Shown here: in pieces, positions 40,115-50,363 of the stretch | Numbering within the stretch: the stretch's first letter is position 1 | How the letters are laid out: the number at the start of each line of letters is the position of its first letter | Position numbers and translations under genes: made by a program | Assembly (NCBI RefSeq): GCF_020991325.1 | Contig: NZ_JAJMLX010000002.1 | Location: forward strand, 1-64,000 | Length of the DNA: 64,000 nt | Reading direction: 5' to 3' | Origin: Bordetella petrii | GTDB lineage: Bacteria; Pseudomonadota; Gammaproteobacteria; Burkholderiales; Burkholderiaceae_B | The notes under the pieces: generated by a model | Told to the model about the DNA's origin: nothing | The model's database searches: none | What the model saw: only the letters and a program-made list of their open reading frames with translations

Positions 40115-40613
40115 CTGGCAACGTCGGCAATCGACGGCCTATCCGGTTCGAACCAGCGCTGGTGCAGTTTGGCGCCGCCCCCGCCCGCCCAGGGCGACGC
40201 CAAACGGGGCCAAAACGCGACAACTATCCCCTACAGGGGCCCCCGATTTGCCCCCGATGCCGCAACGCGGTAAATTTGCCACCTTGCGCCGGCCTGCCTA
40301 TCCGATGCCGGCGCCCAGGCAAGCGGGGCTTCCGGGCTACATTCCGGGGGTTCCGCCCCAAGTAATACCTGCTGTTGGCCGCGCCACAAGCGTGTGTTGC
40401 CAAAGCTTCCATTTCGACCTCCAGCGTCCCCCAGGGGCGTTTGCGCTGCGTTCCCGACGAACGCGTGCCGGGTCGGCAGGGTGTCCGGGTGGCGAGGTTC
40501 CGTGAATCTCAAAGCGCCAGATCATGCTGCCGGTACCGGTCCGGGTTCAGTTGCCGTCGTATCCGGGCAGGCAACGGTCAGGAAAACAGGGCCGGTACTG
40601 AAAGGAATACAAC
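40115..40613 (+). other. ilvB upstream region
   Basis: About 500 bases between the palindrome and ilvB. I see no leader peptide with runs of Ile/Val/Leu codons, no intrinsic terminator and no supported gene. The ribosome site AAAGGAAT lies just before the ilvB ATG. It must hold the operon promoter, which I cannot place with confidence. Confidence 0.4.
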
Positions 40614-42329
40614 ATGGAAACCATAGGCGCCGATATCGTCGTGCGCTGCCTGGCCGATGAAGGCGTGGAACACGTTTTCGGCTACCCCGGCGGCGCGGTG
40701 CTGTACATCTACGACGCGATTTTCAAGCAAGACAAATTCCAGCATATCCTGGTGCGCCACGAGCAAGCCGCCGTGCACGCCGCCGATGCCTATTCGCGCG
40801 CGTCACAAAAAGTGGGCGTGTGCATCGTCACCAGCGGCCCTGGCGTCACCAATGCCGTCACCGGCATCGCCACGGCCTACATGGACTCGATTCCCATGGT
40901 CATCATCAGCGGGCAGGTGCCCACTGCGGCCATTGGCGAAGACGCGTTCCAGGAATGCGATACGGTGGGCATCACCCGGCCTTGCGTCAAGCACAACTTC
41001 CTGGTGCGCGACGTCAAAGACCTGGCCGAAACCATGCGGCGGGCTTTCTACATTGCCCGCACCGGCCGGCCCGGCCCCGTGCTGGTGGATATCCCCAAAG
41101 ACATCACCCTGCAGCCCTGCAAGTACGTGGCACCCAAGGGCGAGATCGCCATGCGTTCGTACGCGCCGGTCAACAAGGGGCACCAGGGGCAGATCAAGAA
41201 GGCCGTGCAGATGCTGCTGGCGGCCGAACGGCCCATGATCTACGCCGGCGGCGGGGTCATCCTGTCCGATGCCGCGGCCGAATTGCGGCATCTGGCCGGG
41301 CAACTGGGCGCGCCTTGCACCAACACCCTGATGGGCCTGGGCGGCCTGCCGGGCACCGACCGCCAGTTCGTCGGCATGCCGGGCATGCACGGCACCTACG
41401 AGGCCAACATGGCCATGCAGCACTGCGACGTGCTGCTGGCGGTGGGCGCGCGCTTCGACGACCGCGTCATCGGCAATCCGCGCCATTTCGCGCAGAACGC
41501 CCGCAAAATCATCCACATCGACATCGATCCCTCGTCCATCTCCAAGCGCGTGCGGGTCGACGTGCCCATCGTGGGCAATGTGAAAGACGTCTTGGCCGAC
41601 CTCAGCGCCCAGTTCGACCTGGCGCGCGCCGACGCCAAGCCGGCGCCGCTGGACAAATGGTGGCAGCAGATCGAAACCTGGCGCGGCAAGGAATGCCTGA
41701 AGTACGCCAATTCCGATGAAGTCATCAAGCCGCAGTACGTGGTGGAAAAACTCTGGGAAGTGACCGGCGGCGACGCCTTCGTCACGTCCGACGTGGGCCA
41801 GCACCAGATGTGGGCCGCGCAGTACTACAAGTTCGACAAGCCGCGCCGCTGGATCAATTCCGGCGGCCTGGGCACCATGGGTGTGGGCCTGCCGTACGCC
41901 ATGGGCGTGCAAATGGCCAATCCGGGCGCGGATATCGCCGTCATCACCGGCGAAGCGTCCATCCAGATGAACATCCAGGAACTGTCCACCTGCCACCAGT
42001 ACCACCTGACGCCCAAGATCATCTGCCTGAATAACCGGTTCCTGGGCATGGTGCGGCAGTGGCAGCAGATCGACTACGGTTCGCGCTATTCTGAGTCGTA
42101 CATGGATTCGCTGCCCGATTTCGTCAAGGTGGCGGAAGCCTACGGCCACGTCGGGCTGCGCATCGAGCGCCCGGCCGACGTCGAGCCGGCGCTGCGCGAA
42201 GCATTCAAGAAGCACAAGGATCGCCTGGTCTTCCTGGACTTCATCACCGACCGCACCGAGAACGTGTGGCCCATGGTGAAGGCCGGCCGCGGGCTGACCG
42301 AGATGCTGCTCGGCTCTGAAGACCTGTAA
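40614..42329 (+). CDS. ilvB: Acetolactate synthase large subunit
   Basis: 571 residues. Thiamin-diphosphate enzyme: catalytic Glu about residue 50 in LVRHEQAAVHAADAYSRAS, TSGPGVTNAVTGIATAYMDSIP, FAD-domain PGMHGTYEANMAM, and the cofactor motif ITGEASIQMNIQELSTCHQ ending at LNNRFLG (GEA replaces the commoner GDG). Condenses pyruvate, or pyruvate with 2-oxobutyrate, in branched-chain amino-acid synthesis. First gene of ilvBHC. Also called ilvI. Confidence 0.97.
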   Translation: METIGADIVVRCLADEGVEHVFGYPGGAVLYIYDAIFKQDKFQHILVRHEQAAVHAADAYSRASQKVGVCIVTSGPGVTNAVTGIATAYMDSIPMVIISGQVPTAAIGEDAFQECDTVGITRPCVKHNFLVRDVKDLAETMRRAFYIARTGRPGPVLVDIPKDITLQPCKYVAPKGEIAMRSYAPVNKGHQGQIKKAVQMLLAAERPMIYAGGGVILSDAAAELRHLAGQLGAPCTNTLMGLGGLPGTDRQFVGMPGMHGTYEANMAMQHCDVLLAVGARFDDRVIGNPRHFAQNARKIIHIDIDPSSISKRVRVDVPIVGNVKDVLADLSAQFDLARADAKPAPLDKWWQQIETWRGKECLKYANSDEVIKPQYVVEKLWEVTGGDAFVTSDVGQHQMWAAQYYKFDKPRRWINSGGLGTMGVGLPYAMGVQMANPGADIAVITGEASIQMNIQELSTCHQYHLTPKIICLNNRFLGMVRQWQQIDYGSRYSESYMDSLPDFVKVAEAYGHVGLRIERPADVEPALREAFKKHKDRLVFLDFITDRTENVWPMVKAGRGLTEMLLGSEDL

Positions 42330-42339
42330 GGAGGCGACC

Positions 42340-42831
42340 ATGAAACATGTGATTTCCGTGCTCATGGAAAACGAACCCGGCGCGCTGTCGCGCGTGGTGG
42401 GGCTGTTTTCGGCGCGCGGCTACAACATCGAAACCCTGACCGTGGCGCCCACCGAAGACGCCACCTTGTCCCGCCTTACCGTCGTCACGGTGGGTTCGGA
42501 CGAGGTCATCGAGCAGATCACCAAGCACCTGAACCGCCTGGTGGACGTGGTGAAGGTGGTGGACCTGACCGAAGGCGCGCACATCGAGCGCGAGCTCATG
42601 CTGATCAAGGTGCGGGCCGTGGGCAAGGAACGCGAGGAAATGAAGCGCATGGCGGACATCTTCCGCGGCCGCATCATCGATGTTACCGACAAGTCCTACA
42701 CCATCGAGCTCACCGGCGTGCAGGAGAAGGTGCAGGCGTTCATCGACGCCCTGGACCGCAGCGCCATCCTGGAAACCGTGCGTACTGGCGTGTCCGGCAT
42801 CGGACGCGGCGAACGGATCCTGAAAATCTGA
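42340..42831 (+). CDS. ilvH: Acetolactate synthase small (regulatory) subunit
   Basis: 163 residues, strong ribosome site AAGGAGG. N-terminal ACT domain (VLMENEPGALSRVVGLFSARGYNIETLTVAPTED), which binds valine for feedback inhibition, and the C-terminal domain with GRIIDVTDKSYTIELTG. Partner of IlvB; the ten-base gap supports co-expression. Confidence 0.97.
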   Translation: MKHVISVLMENEPGALSRVVGLFSARGYNIETLTVAPTEDATLSRLTVVTVGSDEVIEQITKHLNRLVDVVKVVDLTEGAHIERELMLIKVRAVGKEREEMKRMADIFRGRIIDVTDKSYTIELTGVQEKVQAFIDALDRSAILETVRTGVSGIGRGERILKI

Positions 42832-42855
42832 CGGCCCTGGCCGGCTACACCCTGA

Positions 42856-43920
<1,065 letters not shown>

Positions 43921-43948
43921 GGCCACCCCCGAAGCACCATGCATGCCA

Positions 43949-44068
43949 GGTGTCTGGCACTCATGGCGCTACGTTAGGGTGTTCGTGGGCATCGCCAGGT
44001 GTCCGGCTCCCGCCAGGGTGCCGGACACCGTCCAACCGAGATTGTCGTGGTGTACAGCGGTGTCAGGC
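43949..44068. repeat. Cluster of GGTGTCNGGC repeats, including a perfect 32-bp hairpin
   Basis: GGTGTCTGGC (43949-43958), a full hairpin with arms GGTGTCCGGC / GCCGGACACC (43998-44029), and GGTGTCAGGC (44059-44068). The full unit matches the element at 668-699, including the loop TCCCGCCAGGGT with one change. It fills the gap after ilvC, before the terminator. Confidence 0.85.
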
Positions 44069-44081
44069 GCCTGGTGTCAAG

Positions 44082-44107
44082 GCATCCCTTGGTGGGATGC
44101 TTTTTTT
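44082..44107 (+). terminator. Intrinsic terminator of the ilvBHC operon
   Basis: Stem GCATCCC / GGGATGC with loop TTGGT, followed by seven T. Confidence 0.92.
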
Positions 44108-44181
44108 ATGGGGGCGTGCGGGGCCGCAAGCCGTCCCGGATGGGTTAACCTTTCAGTTATACGCCGCCACTTTCTGTGACT

Positions 44182-44955
44182 ATGCCCAATTTCTCCATGC
44201 GCGATTCCGAGAATCGCCATCGCAGCATCTACCTGCTGCCCAATGCCTTCACCACCGCGGCGCTGTTCGCGGGCTTCTATGCCGTGGTGCAGGCCATGAA
44301 CGACCGTTTCGAAGTCGCCGCCATCGCCATTTTCGTGGCGTTGGTGCTCGACGGCATGGACGGCCGGGTGGCCCGCCTCACCAACACGCAGTCGGCCTTC
44401 GGCGAACAGTACGACTCGCTGTCCGACATGACTTCCTTCGGCGTGGCGCCGGCGCTGGTCATGTATGAATGGATACTCAACGACCTGGGCCGCTGGGGCT
44501 GGCTGGCGGCGTTCGTCTACGTGGCGGGCGCGGCGCTGCGCCTGGCGCGTTTCAACACGAACATAGGCGTGGTCGACAAGCGTTACTTCCAGGGGCTGCC
44601 CAGCCCGGCCGCGGCCGCGCTGGTGGCGGGCTTCGTGTGGCTGGCCATCGACAACAAATTGCCTATCCACGACAACGTCATGGCCTGGGTGGCTTTCGGC
44701 CTGACCATGTACGCGGGCGTGTCCATGGTGTCCAACGCGTCGTTCTTCAGCGGCAAAAGCTTTGCCCTGGGCCGCAGCGTGCCCTTCTGGGGCATTCTGC
44801 TGGTGGTGGCCGTGTTCGTGTTCGTGTCCAGCGACCCCCCGGTGGTGCTGTTCGGCCTGTTCGTGCTGTACGGCTTGTCGGGCTGGGTGGTGATGGCCTG
44901 GCGCTGGAACCGGGCGCGCACTCGCCGCCAGCACGGCCGGTCGCACACGGAATAG
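44182..44955 (+). CDS. pssA: CDP-diacylglycerol-serine O-phosphatidyltransferase
   Basis: 257 residues from the ATG at 44182 (a GTG lies six bases earlier). The CDP-alcohol phosphotransferase motif is complete: DGMDGRVARLTNTQSAFGEQYDSLSDMTSFGVAP, with its Asp residues. About six to eight membrane helices. Makes phosphatidylserine, the precursor of phosphatidylethanolamine, at the inner membrane. No psd gene is next to it here. Confidence 0.95.
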   Translation: MPNFSMRDSENRHRSIYLLPNAFTTAALFAGFYAVVQAMNDRFEVAAIAIFVALVLDGMDGRVARLTNTQSAFGEQYDSLSDMTSFGVAPALVMYEWILNDLGRWGWLAAFVYVAGAALRLARFNTNIGVVDKRYFQGLPSPAAAALVAGFVWLAIDNKLPIHDNVMAWVAFGLTMYAGVSMVSNASFFSGKSFALGRSVPFWGILLVVAVFVFVSSDPPVVLFGLFVLYGLSGWVVMAWRWNRARTRRQHGRSHTE

Positions 44956-44995
44956 CATTGCTTCCGCGCCGCTCCGCGCCGCGCGGTTGCCGGTA

Positions 44996-45514
44996 TTACC
45001 GCCAGCGCCAGTCCTCGTCGTACATCGGGTCGGGCCCGGGGTGAAAGCGGGTGACCCGGTCGCCTTCGCGGCCCAGGTATACGTACATCAGCGAATTCCA
45101 CACGCCCGACTGCTTGTAGCGGTACGACCACACCACTTCGCGCACGCTGGGCAGGCCCACCTGGGAAATATCGGCCGGCGGCCCGAACTCGCAGCGCACT
45201 TGCTCGGCTGTCCAGGTGCCCGTGGCCAGCCGCTTGAAATTGGCGTCCGTCAGCACCGGCACCACCTGGTCGACCCGTCCGTCGGGACCCACATGGGCGC
45301 CCCAGGCAAACTGGCCGTAGGGCTGCTGCGTCCAGATGACCCGCTGGCCGCCGCCGGCCATGGGGCAACTGAAATTGGGCTGGCCAATTTGGGCGGACAC
45401 ATCGGCCAGGGGGGAATCGGGCGGCAGCTTGGCCGGGTTGACGCAGGCCGCCAGGGCGCCCACGGCCGCCACGGCGGCGGCGCGGCCGGCCAGGCGATAA
45501 ATGTTACAAAACAT
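44996..45514 (-). CDS. Lipoprotein of unknown function
   Basis: 172 residues from the ATG at 45514, with GGAG upstream. Lipobox AVGALAACVNPAKLPP places a lipidated Cys near residue 24. The mature part contains WTAEQVRCEFGPPADI and VWSYRYKQSGVWNSLMYVYLG, resembling small SmpA/OmlA-type outer-membrane lipoproteins in style, though I do not claim that family. Divergent from rpsO. Confidence 0.85.
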   Translation of the reverse strand: MFCNIYRLAGRAAAVAAVGALAACVNPAKLPPDSPLADVSAQIGQPNFSCPMAGGGQRVIWTQQPYGQFAWGAHVGPDGRVDQVVPVLTDANFKRLATGTWTAEQVRCEFGPPADISQVGLPSVREVVWSYRYKQSGVWNSLMYVYLGREGDRVTRFHPGPDPMYDEDWRWR

Positions 45515-45600
45515 GCCGGTTCTCCGGTAGCGTTGGCCGGGCTGGAGCGGGCCAACCGGGCGGGCGATCAGGCCCGATGGGTTAATTCTAGCGAATCGGC

Positions 45601-45606
45601 TATAAT
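45601..45606 (+). promoter_or_regulatory. -10 element of the rpsO promoter
   Basis: Perfect TATAAT 134 bases upstream of rpsO. The -35 at 17-bp spacing is TGGGTT, a weak match. Transcription would start near 45613, just before the leader hairpins. Confidence 0.7.
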
Positions 45607-45617
45607 CCTTCGTCTGA

Positions 45618-45718
45618 TTTGCCCGGCATTGCATGGCCGGGCAAATTGGCATTGAACGAAAGCATTACGGTAGTTTGCCGTTTTTTTGAAACCACGGCAG
45701 GGCGCCTCGGCCCTGCCG
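45618..45718 (+). promoter_or_regulatory. Structured rpsO leader (two hairpins)
   Basis: Hairpin 1: TTTGCCCGGC (45618-45627) / GCCGGGCAAA (45636-45645). Hairpin 2: CGGCAGGGC (45695-45703) / GCCCTGCCG (45710-45718), ending nine bases before the ribosome site GAAGAGG. Such structures fit S15 autoregulation of its own message, as in other bacteria, but the S15 binding determinants are not proved here. Confidence 0.5.
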
Positions 45719-45739
45719 CAAGTCCGAAGAGGTCATTCC

Positions 45740-46009
45740 ATGTCCGTAGCCGACATTAAAAAAGCCGATATCGTCTCGCAATTCCAACGCGCCCAGGGCG
45801 ATACTGGTTCCCCCGAAGTCCAGGTGGCTCTGCTCACCGCTCGCATCAACGAACTGACCGGTCACTTCAAGGCCCACATGAAGGACCACCACTCGCGTCG
45901 CGGTCTGCTGCGCATGGTCAGCCGTCGCCGCAAGCTGCTCGACTATCTCAAGGGCCGCAATCCCGATTCGTACCGCGCACTGATCGAAAAACTCGGTCTG
46001 CGCAAGTGA
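45740..46009 (+). CDS. rpsO: 30S ribosomal protein S15
   Basis: 89 residues from the ATG at 45740, with AAGAGG upstream. Signature [52 protein letters not shown]. Binds 16S rRNA in the central domain. Standard rpsO-pnp arrangement. Confidence 0.98.
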   Translation: MSVADIKKADIVSQFQRAQGDTGSPEVQVALLTARINELTGHFKAHMKDHHSRRGLLRMVSRRRKLLDYLKGRNPDSYRALIEKLGLRK

Positions 46010-46035
46010 TCGACGGGGCAGGCTCCCCATGACGC

Positions 46036-46078
46036 AACCGTGGCCGGTGCGACCTTTGTCGCGTCGGCCACGGTTTTT
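46036..46078 (+). terminator. rpsO-pnp intergenic hairpin
   Basis: AACCGTGGCC (46036-46045) / GGCCACGGTT (46066-46075), then TTT. It may partly end rpsO transcripts or be the processed leader hairpin through which pnp is autoregulated in enterobacteria; both are inferences. Confidence 0.7.
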
Positions 46079-46099
46079 CATTTGTAAGGAATCCTCGTC

Positions 46100-48259
46100 A
46101 TGTTCAATAAAGTGACCAAATCGTTCCAATACGGCCAACACACGGTCGTGCTGGAAACGGGCGAGATTGCTCGCCAAGCCTCCGGTGCCGTGCTGGTATC
46201 GGTGGACGACACCGTTGTGCTGGCCACTGTCGTGGCCGCCAAGAAGGCCAAGCCCGGCCAGACGTTCTTCCCCCTTACCGTCGACTACATCGAAAAAACC
46301 TATGCCGCGGGCCGCATCCCCGGCGGGTTCTTCAAGCGTGAAGGCAAGCCGTCCGAAAAAGAAACCCTGACCTCGCGGCTCATCGACCGTCCGCTGCGTC
46401 CGCTGTTCCCGGAAGGTTTCTACAACGAAGTGCAGGTCGTGCTGCACACCGTGTCGGTGAACCCTGAAATCGATCCCGACATCCCCGCCATGATCGGCGC
46501 CTCGGCCGCGCTGGCCATCTCGGGCATTCCGTTCAACGGCCCCATCGGCGCCGCCCGCATCGGCTACGTCGACGGCCAGTACCTGCTGAATCCCACGGCC
46601 TCGCAGCTGAAGTCGTCGCAAATGGACCTGGTGGTGGCCGGCACTGAAAACGCCGTGCTGATGGTCGAATCCGAAGCCAAGCAACTGTCCGAAGACATCA
46701 TGCTGGGCGGCGTGGTGTACGGCCACGAGCAAATGCAGGCCGCCATCAACGCCATCCACGAACTGGTGCGCGAAGCCGGCAAGCCCGAATGGGACTGGCA
46801 GCCCGAGCCCAAGAACGAAGCCCTGATCGCCGCCGTGACGGCCTCGGCGCAAGAAGGCCTGGTGGCTGCCTACCAGGTGCGCCAGAAGCAGGCCCGCACT
46901 ACGCAACTGCGCGACGTCTACGCCAACGCCCACGCCCAGCTCGCCGAGCAGGCCGCCGCCGCCGGCCAGGGCGCGCCCGACGCCGTCACCGTGGACAACA
47001 TCCTGTTCGACCTGGAAGCCCGCATCGTGCGCGGCCAGATCCTGAACGGCGAACCCCGCATCGACGGCCGCGACACCCGCACCGTGCGTCCCATCGAAGT
47101 GCGCCTGGGCGTGCTGCCCCGCGCGCACGGCAGCGCGCTGTTCACGCGTGGCGAAACCCAGGCGTTGGTCGTGGCCACGCTGGGCACCAAGCAAGACGAG
47201 CAGATCATCGACGCGCTCATGGGTGAATACCGCGACCGCTTCATGCTGCACTACAACATGCCGCCTTTCGCCACCGGCGAAACCGGCCGTATCGGCGTGC
47301 CCAAGCGCCGCGAAATCGGCCACGGCCGCCTGGCCAAGCGCGCCCTGGTGTCGCTGCTGCCCGCCCACGAAGACTTCCAATACACCATTCGCCTGGTGTC
47401 GGAAATTACCGAATCCAACGGTTCTTCGTCCATGGCGTCGGTGTGCGGCGGCTCGCTGGCCATGATGGACGCCGGCGTGCCCCTGCAGGATCACGTGGCC
47501 GGCGTGGCCATGGGCCTGATCCTGGACGAAGGCAAGTTCGCCGTCCTGACCGACATCCTGGGCGATGAAGATCACCTGGGCGACATGGACTTCAAGGTGG
47601 CCGGCACGCAGAACGGCATTACCGCGCTGCAAATGGACATCAAGATCCAGGGCATCACCAAGGAAATCATGCAAGTGGCGCTGGCCCAGGCCCGCGAAGG
47701 CCGCCTGCATATCCTGGGCAAGATGCGCGACGCGCTGGAAGGTTCGCGTGGCGAGTTGTCGGCTTTCGCGCCGCGCATGCTCACCATCAAGATCAATCCC
47801 GAGAAAATCCGCGACGTCATCGGCAAGGGCGGCGCCACCATCCGCGCCCTGACCGAAGAAACCGGCACCCAGATCGACATCTCCGATGACGGCACCATCG
47901 TCATCGCCAGCGTCGACGAGGTCCAGGCGAAAGAAGCCCAGCGCCGCATCGTCGAACTGACGGCCGATGTCGAAGTGGGCCAGGTGTACGACGGCTCGGT
48001 GCTGCGCCTGCTGGACTTCGGCGCCATCGTGCAAGTGCTGCCGGGCCGCGACGGCCTGCTGCACATCTCGGAAATCGCCAACTACCGCATCGCCAACATC
48101 AACGATGTGCTGAAGGTCGGCCAGCAAGTCCGCGTCAAGGTCATCGAGGCCGACGACAAGGGCCGCCTGCGCCTGTCCATCAAGGCCATCGGCGGTATCG
48201 AGCAGCAGCAGGGCGGTGCTGCCGAAGCCGCGCCGCAATCGGAACCGCAAGCTGAATAA
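46100..48259 (+). CDS. pnp: Polyribonucleotide nucleotidyltransferase
   Basis: 719 residues. Two RNase PH domains (about residues 1-150 and 310-540), linked by a helical domain. A KH domain at about 550-610 has [15 protein letters not shown], and an S1 domain at about 620-690 has [34 protein letters not shown]. Phosphorolytic 3'-5' exoribonuclease and degradosome component. Ribosome site AAGGA. Ends with a strong terminator. Confidence 0.98.
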   Translation: MFNKVTKSFQYGQHTVVLETGEIARQASGAVLVSVDDTVVLATVVAAKKAKPGQTFFPLTVDYIEKTYAAGRIPGGFFKREGKPSEKETLTSRLIDRPLRPLFPEGFYNEVQVVLHTVSVNPEIDPDIPAMIGASAALAISGIPFNGPIGAARIGYVDGQYLLNPTASQLKSSQMDLVVAGTENAVLMVESEAKQLSEDIMLGGVVYGHEQMQAAINAIHELVREAGKPEWDWQPEPKNEALIAAVTASAQEGLVAAYQVRQKQARTTQLRDVYANAHAQLAEQAAAAGQGAPDAVTVDNILFDLEARIVRGQILNGEPRIDGRDTRTVRPIEVRLGVLPRAHGSALFTRGETQALVVATLGTKQDEQIIDALMGEYRDRFMLHYNMPPFATGETGRIGVPKRREIGHGRLAKRALVSLLPAHEDFQYTIRLVSEITESNGSSSMASVCGGSLAMMDAGVPLQDHVAGVAMGLILDEGKFAVLTDILGDEDHLGDMDFKVAGTQNGITALQMDIKIQGITKEIMQVALAQAREGRLHILGKMRDALEGSRGELSAFAPRMLTIKINPEKIRDVIGKGGATIRALTEETGTQIDISDDGTIVIASVDEVQAKEAQRRIVELTADVEVGQVYDGSVLRLLDFGAIVQVLPGRDGLLHISEIANYRIANINDVLKVGQQVRVKVIEADDKGRLRLSIKAIGGIEQQQGGAAEAAPQSEPQAE

Positions 48260-48280
48260 GCTTTACGTTTCTTAAGGCAA

Positions 48281-48306
48281 AAACGGCACCGCAAGGTGCC
48301 GTTTTT
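48281..48306 (+). terminator. Intrinsic terminator after pnp
   Basis: AACGGCACC, loop GCAA, GGTGCCGTT, then TTT; A-run before the stem. Confidence 0.92.
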
Positions 48307-48398
48307 ACATCAATCTACGGTAAATTCCTGGACGCGCCCGCGCATCGCGGCGCCACGGCAACGGAGAACTCATTGACCGGCACAGGAATCCCCCGCGC

Positions 48399-49124
48399 AT
48401 GACCCCGGCAAGGCTGGCCGCCCTTGCCATGCTTGGCTGTGCGCTGGCGCTGCTGGCGGGCTGCATGGCCAACCAGTCAGTGGCGATCGGCCCGCGCAGC
48501 GAAGACATGTCCATGGACCAGTTCGCGCAAACCGATTTCAACCGCACGGTCACCCTGGAAATCCGCGATAACCTGGCCAGCCTGTACGTCTTGCTGGACA
48601 AACTTTACCGCCGCAACCCCCGCGAATGGCGCAAGGCCGGCGTGGCGGACCAGCCCGCCGCGGTGGCCCGGGTGCGCGCCATGGTGGAAAGCCGCAAGCC
48701 GCCGCCCGGCCTGCAGGGCCTGCGCGACATCCAGATCCTGGCCGTGTCGCTCGATCCCGCTTACCAGCGCGACCGGGTCGCCGCGTTCATCTACGGCTTG
48801 GCCGATACCCTGATCGCGGCTCATAATGACAAGACGCGCATGTATTTGTCCGATGTGCTGGACGGCCAGCGTATCTACAATGCCGCGCGCAATGTCGAGG
48901 CGGCTGCCTGGCTGCTGGCCACGCGCCGTGATTCCGCTGGCGCGCCGCTGTTGCTGGCCAATGAAATCACGGCTACGGGCGCCAACCTCAGCTTCGAACG
49001 CGAGTTCGGCGCCATCATCGGCCGGCTCGACCTCATCGCCAATCTGCTGGGCGAAAATGCCCGGCGGGTCGGCATCAACTATGCGCAAGGCCTGCTGTTC
49101 TTCAATTTCCTGCCGGTGCGATAG
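48399..49124 (+). CDS. Lipoprotein of unknown function
   Basis: 241 residues. Lipobox ALLAGCMANQ (Cys about residue 22) after a short hydrophobic signal. The mature protein is mostly helical (DFNRTVTLEIRDNLASLYVLLDKLYRRNPREW, AAFIYGLADTLIAAHNDKTRMYLSDVLDGQ, LSFEREFGAIIGRLDLIANLL). No catalytic motif is seen. Probably anchored in the outer membrane facing the periplasm. It ends 21 bases before ilvA, so they may share a transcript. Confidence 0.85.
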   Translation: MTPARLAALAMLGCALALLAGCMANQSVAIGPRSEDMSMDQFAQTDFNRTVTLEIRDNLASLYVLLDKLYRRNPREWRKAGVADQPAAVARVRAMVESRKPPPGLQGLRDIQILAVSLDPAYQRDRVAAFIYGLADTLIAAHNDKTRMYLSDVLDGQRIYNAARNVEAAAWLLATRRDSAGAPLLLANEITATGANLSFEREFGAIIGRLDLIANLLGENARRVGINYAQGLLFFNFLPVR

Positions 49125-49145
49125 CGTTTACTACAGGGCCCAACC

Positions 49146-50363
49146 GTGATCGATCTTGCCGCCATCCAAGCCGCCCGTGCCCGTTTGCAGGGCCAGGTGC
49201 ACAAGACGCCGTTCACGCATTCGCGCACCTTGTCCGATATCCTGGACGCCGAAGTCTGGCTGAAGTTCGAGAACCTGCAGTTCACTGCCTCGTTCAAAGA
49301 GCGCGGCGCGCTCAACCGCATGCTGGAACTCACCGCCGAAGAGCGCTCCAGGGGGGTCATTGCGGTGTCGGCCGGTAACCATGCCCAGGGCGTGGCCTAC
49401 CATGCGCAGCGCATGGGCGTGCCGGCGGTTATCGTCATGCCGCGCTTCACGCCTACCGTCAAGGTGGCCAACACTCGCCGCTTTGGCGCCGACGTGGTCC
49501 TGCATGGCGATACCTTCGACGACGCGCAGGCCCATGGCTACACCCTGGCCCGCGAGCGCGGCCTGGTCATGATCCACCCGTACGATGATGCCGCGGTGAT
49601 CGCCGGGCAGGGCACGCTGGCCCTGGAAATGCTGGAAGACCAGCCCGACCTGGACACCATGGTCATTGCCATCGGTGGGGGCGGCCTGATCGGCGGCATT
49701 GCCACCGCGGCGCGCGCCATCAAGCCCGGCATCGAGATCGTGGGCGTGCAGACCGAACGCTTTCCGTCCATGTACGCCGCCATGCGGGGCGTGCCCATGA
49801 ACCCGGGGCACTACACCATTGCGGAAGGCATCGCCGTCAAGTCGCCGGGCATCATCACCCAGGAAATCGTGCGCCGGCTGGTCGACCGCATCGAACTGGT
49901 CAGCGAAAGCGATATCGAGCACGCCATCGTGGTACTGCTGGAAATCGAGAAAACCGTGGTCGAAGGCGCCGGGGCGGCGGGCCTGGCCGCCTTGCTGCAC
50001 GACCAAGCGGCCGGCCACGGCCGCTTCCGGGGCAAGCGGGTGGCCCTGGTGCTGACCGGCGGCAATATCGACCCGCTGATGCTGGGCGAACTGATCGAGC
50101 GCGGCATGGTGCGCGCCGGGCGCCTGGCGCGCATCCGTGTCGACCTGCGCGACCTGCCCGGGGCCTTGGCGCACGCCACCAAGCTCATCGCCGATGCGCA
50201 GGCCAATATCACCGAAGTGCACCACCAGCGAGCCTTCACCGCGCTGCCCGTGCGCAACGTCGAAGTGGATTTCGTCCTGCAGACGCGCGGCCCCGAGCAC
50301 ATCCAGGAAGTCATCGACGTCCTGAACGCCGCGGGCTTCGCGGCCAGCAACCACGATCACTGA
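49146..50363 (+). CDS. ilvA: Threonine dehydratase (deaminase)
   Basis: 405 residues from a GTG at 49146. PLP lysine in FTASFKERGALNRML (about residue 52), glycine-rich phosphate loop IGGGGLIGGIATA, and one C-terminal ACT domain (VDLRDLPGALAHATKLIADAQANITEVHH). Converts L-threonine to 2-oxobutyrate through an enamine. The short single-ACT form may be biosynthetic or catabolic; since ilvBHC lies nearby without another ilvA in view, isoleucine synthesis is likely. Its last codons overlap the convergent PIN gene. Confidence 0.93.
   Translation: MIDLAAIQAARARLQGQVHKTPFTHSRTLSDILDAEVWLKFENLQFTASFKERGALNRMLELTAEERSRGVIAVSAGNHAQGVAYHAQRMGVPAVIVMPRFTPTVKVANTRRFGADVVLHGDTFDDAQAHGYTLARERGLVMIHPYDDAAVIAGQGTLALEMLEDQPDLDTMVIAIGGGGLIGGIATAARAIKPGIEIVGVQTERFPSMYAAMRGVPMNPGHYTIAEGIAVKSPGIITQEIVRRLVDRIELVSESDIEHAIVVLLEIEKTVVEGAGAAGLAALLHDQAAGHGRFRGKRVALVLTGGNIDPLMLGELIERGMVRAGRLARIRVDLRDLPGALAHATKLIADAQANITEVHHQRAFTALPVRNVEVDFVLQTRGPEHIQEVIDVLNAAGFAASNHDH

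Noticed and set aside
45665-48250. 861-codon open frame on the minus strand opposite pnp
   Set aside because: Antisense shadow of a highly conserved gene in GC-rich DNA; low-complexity His/Ala/Gly translation with no family similarity.
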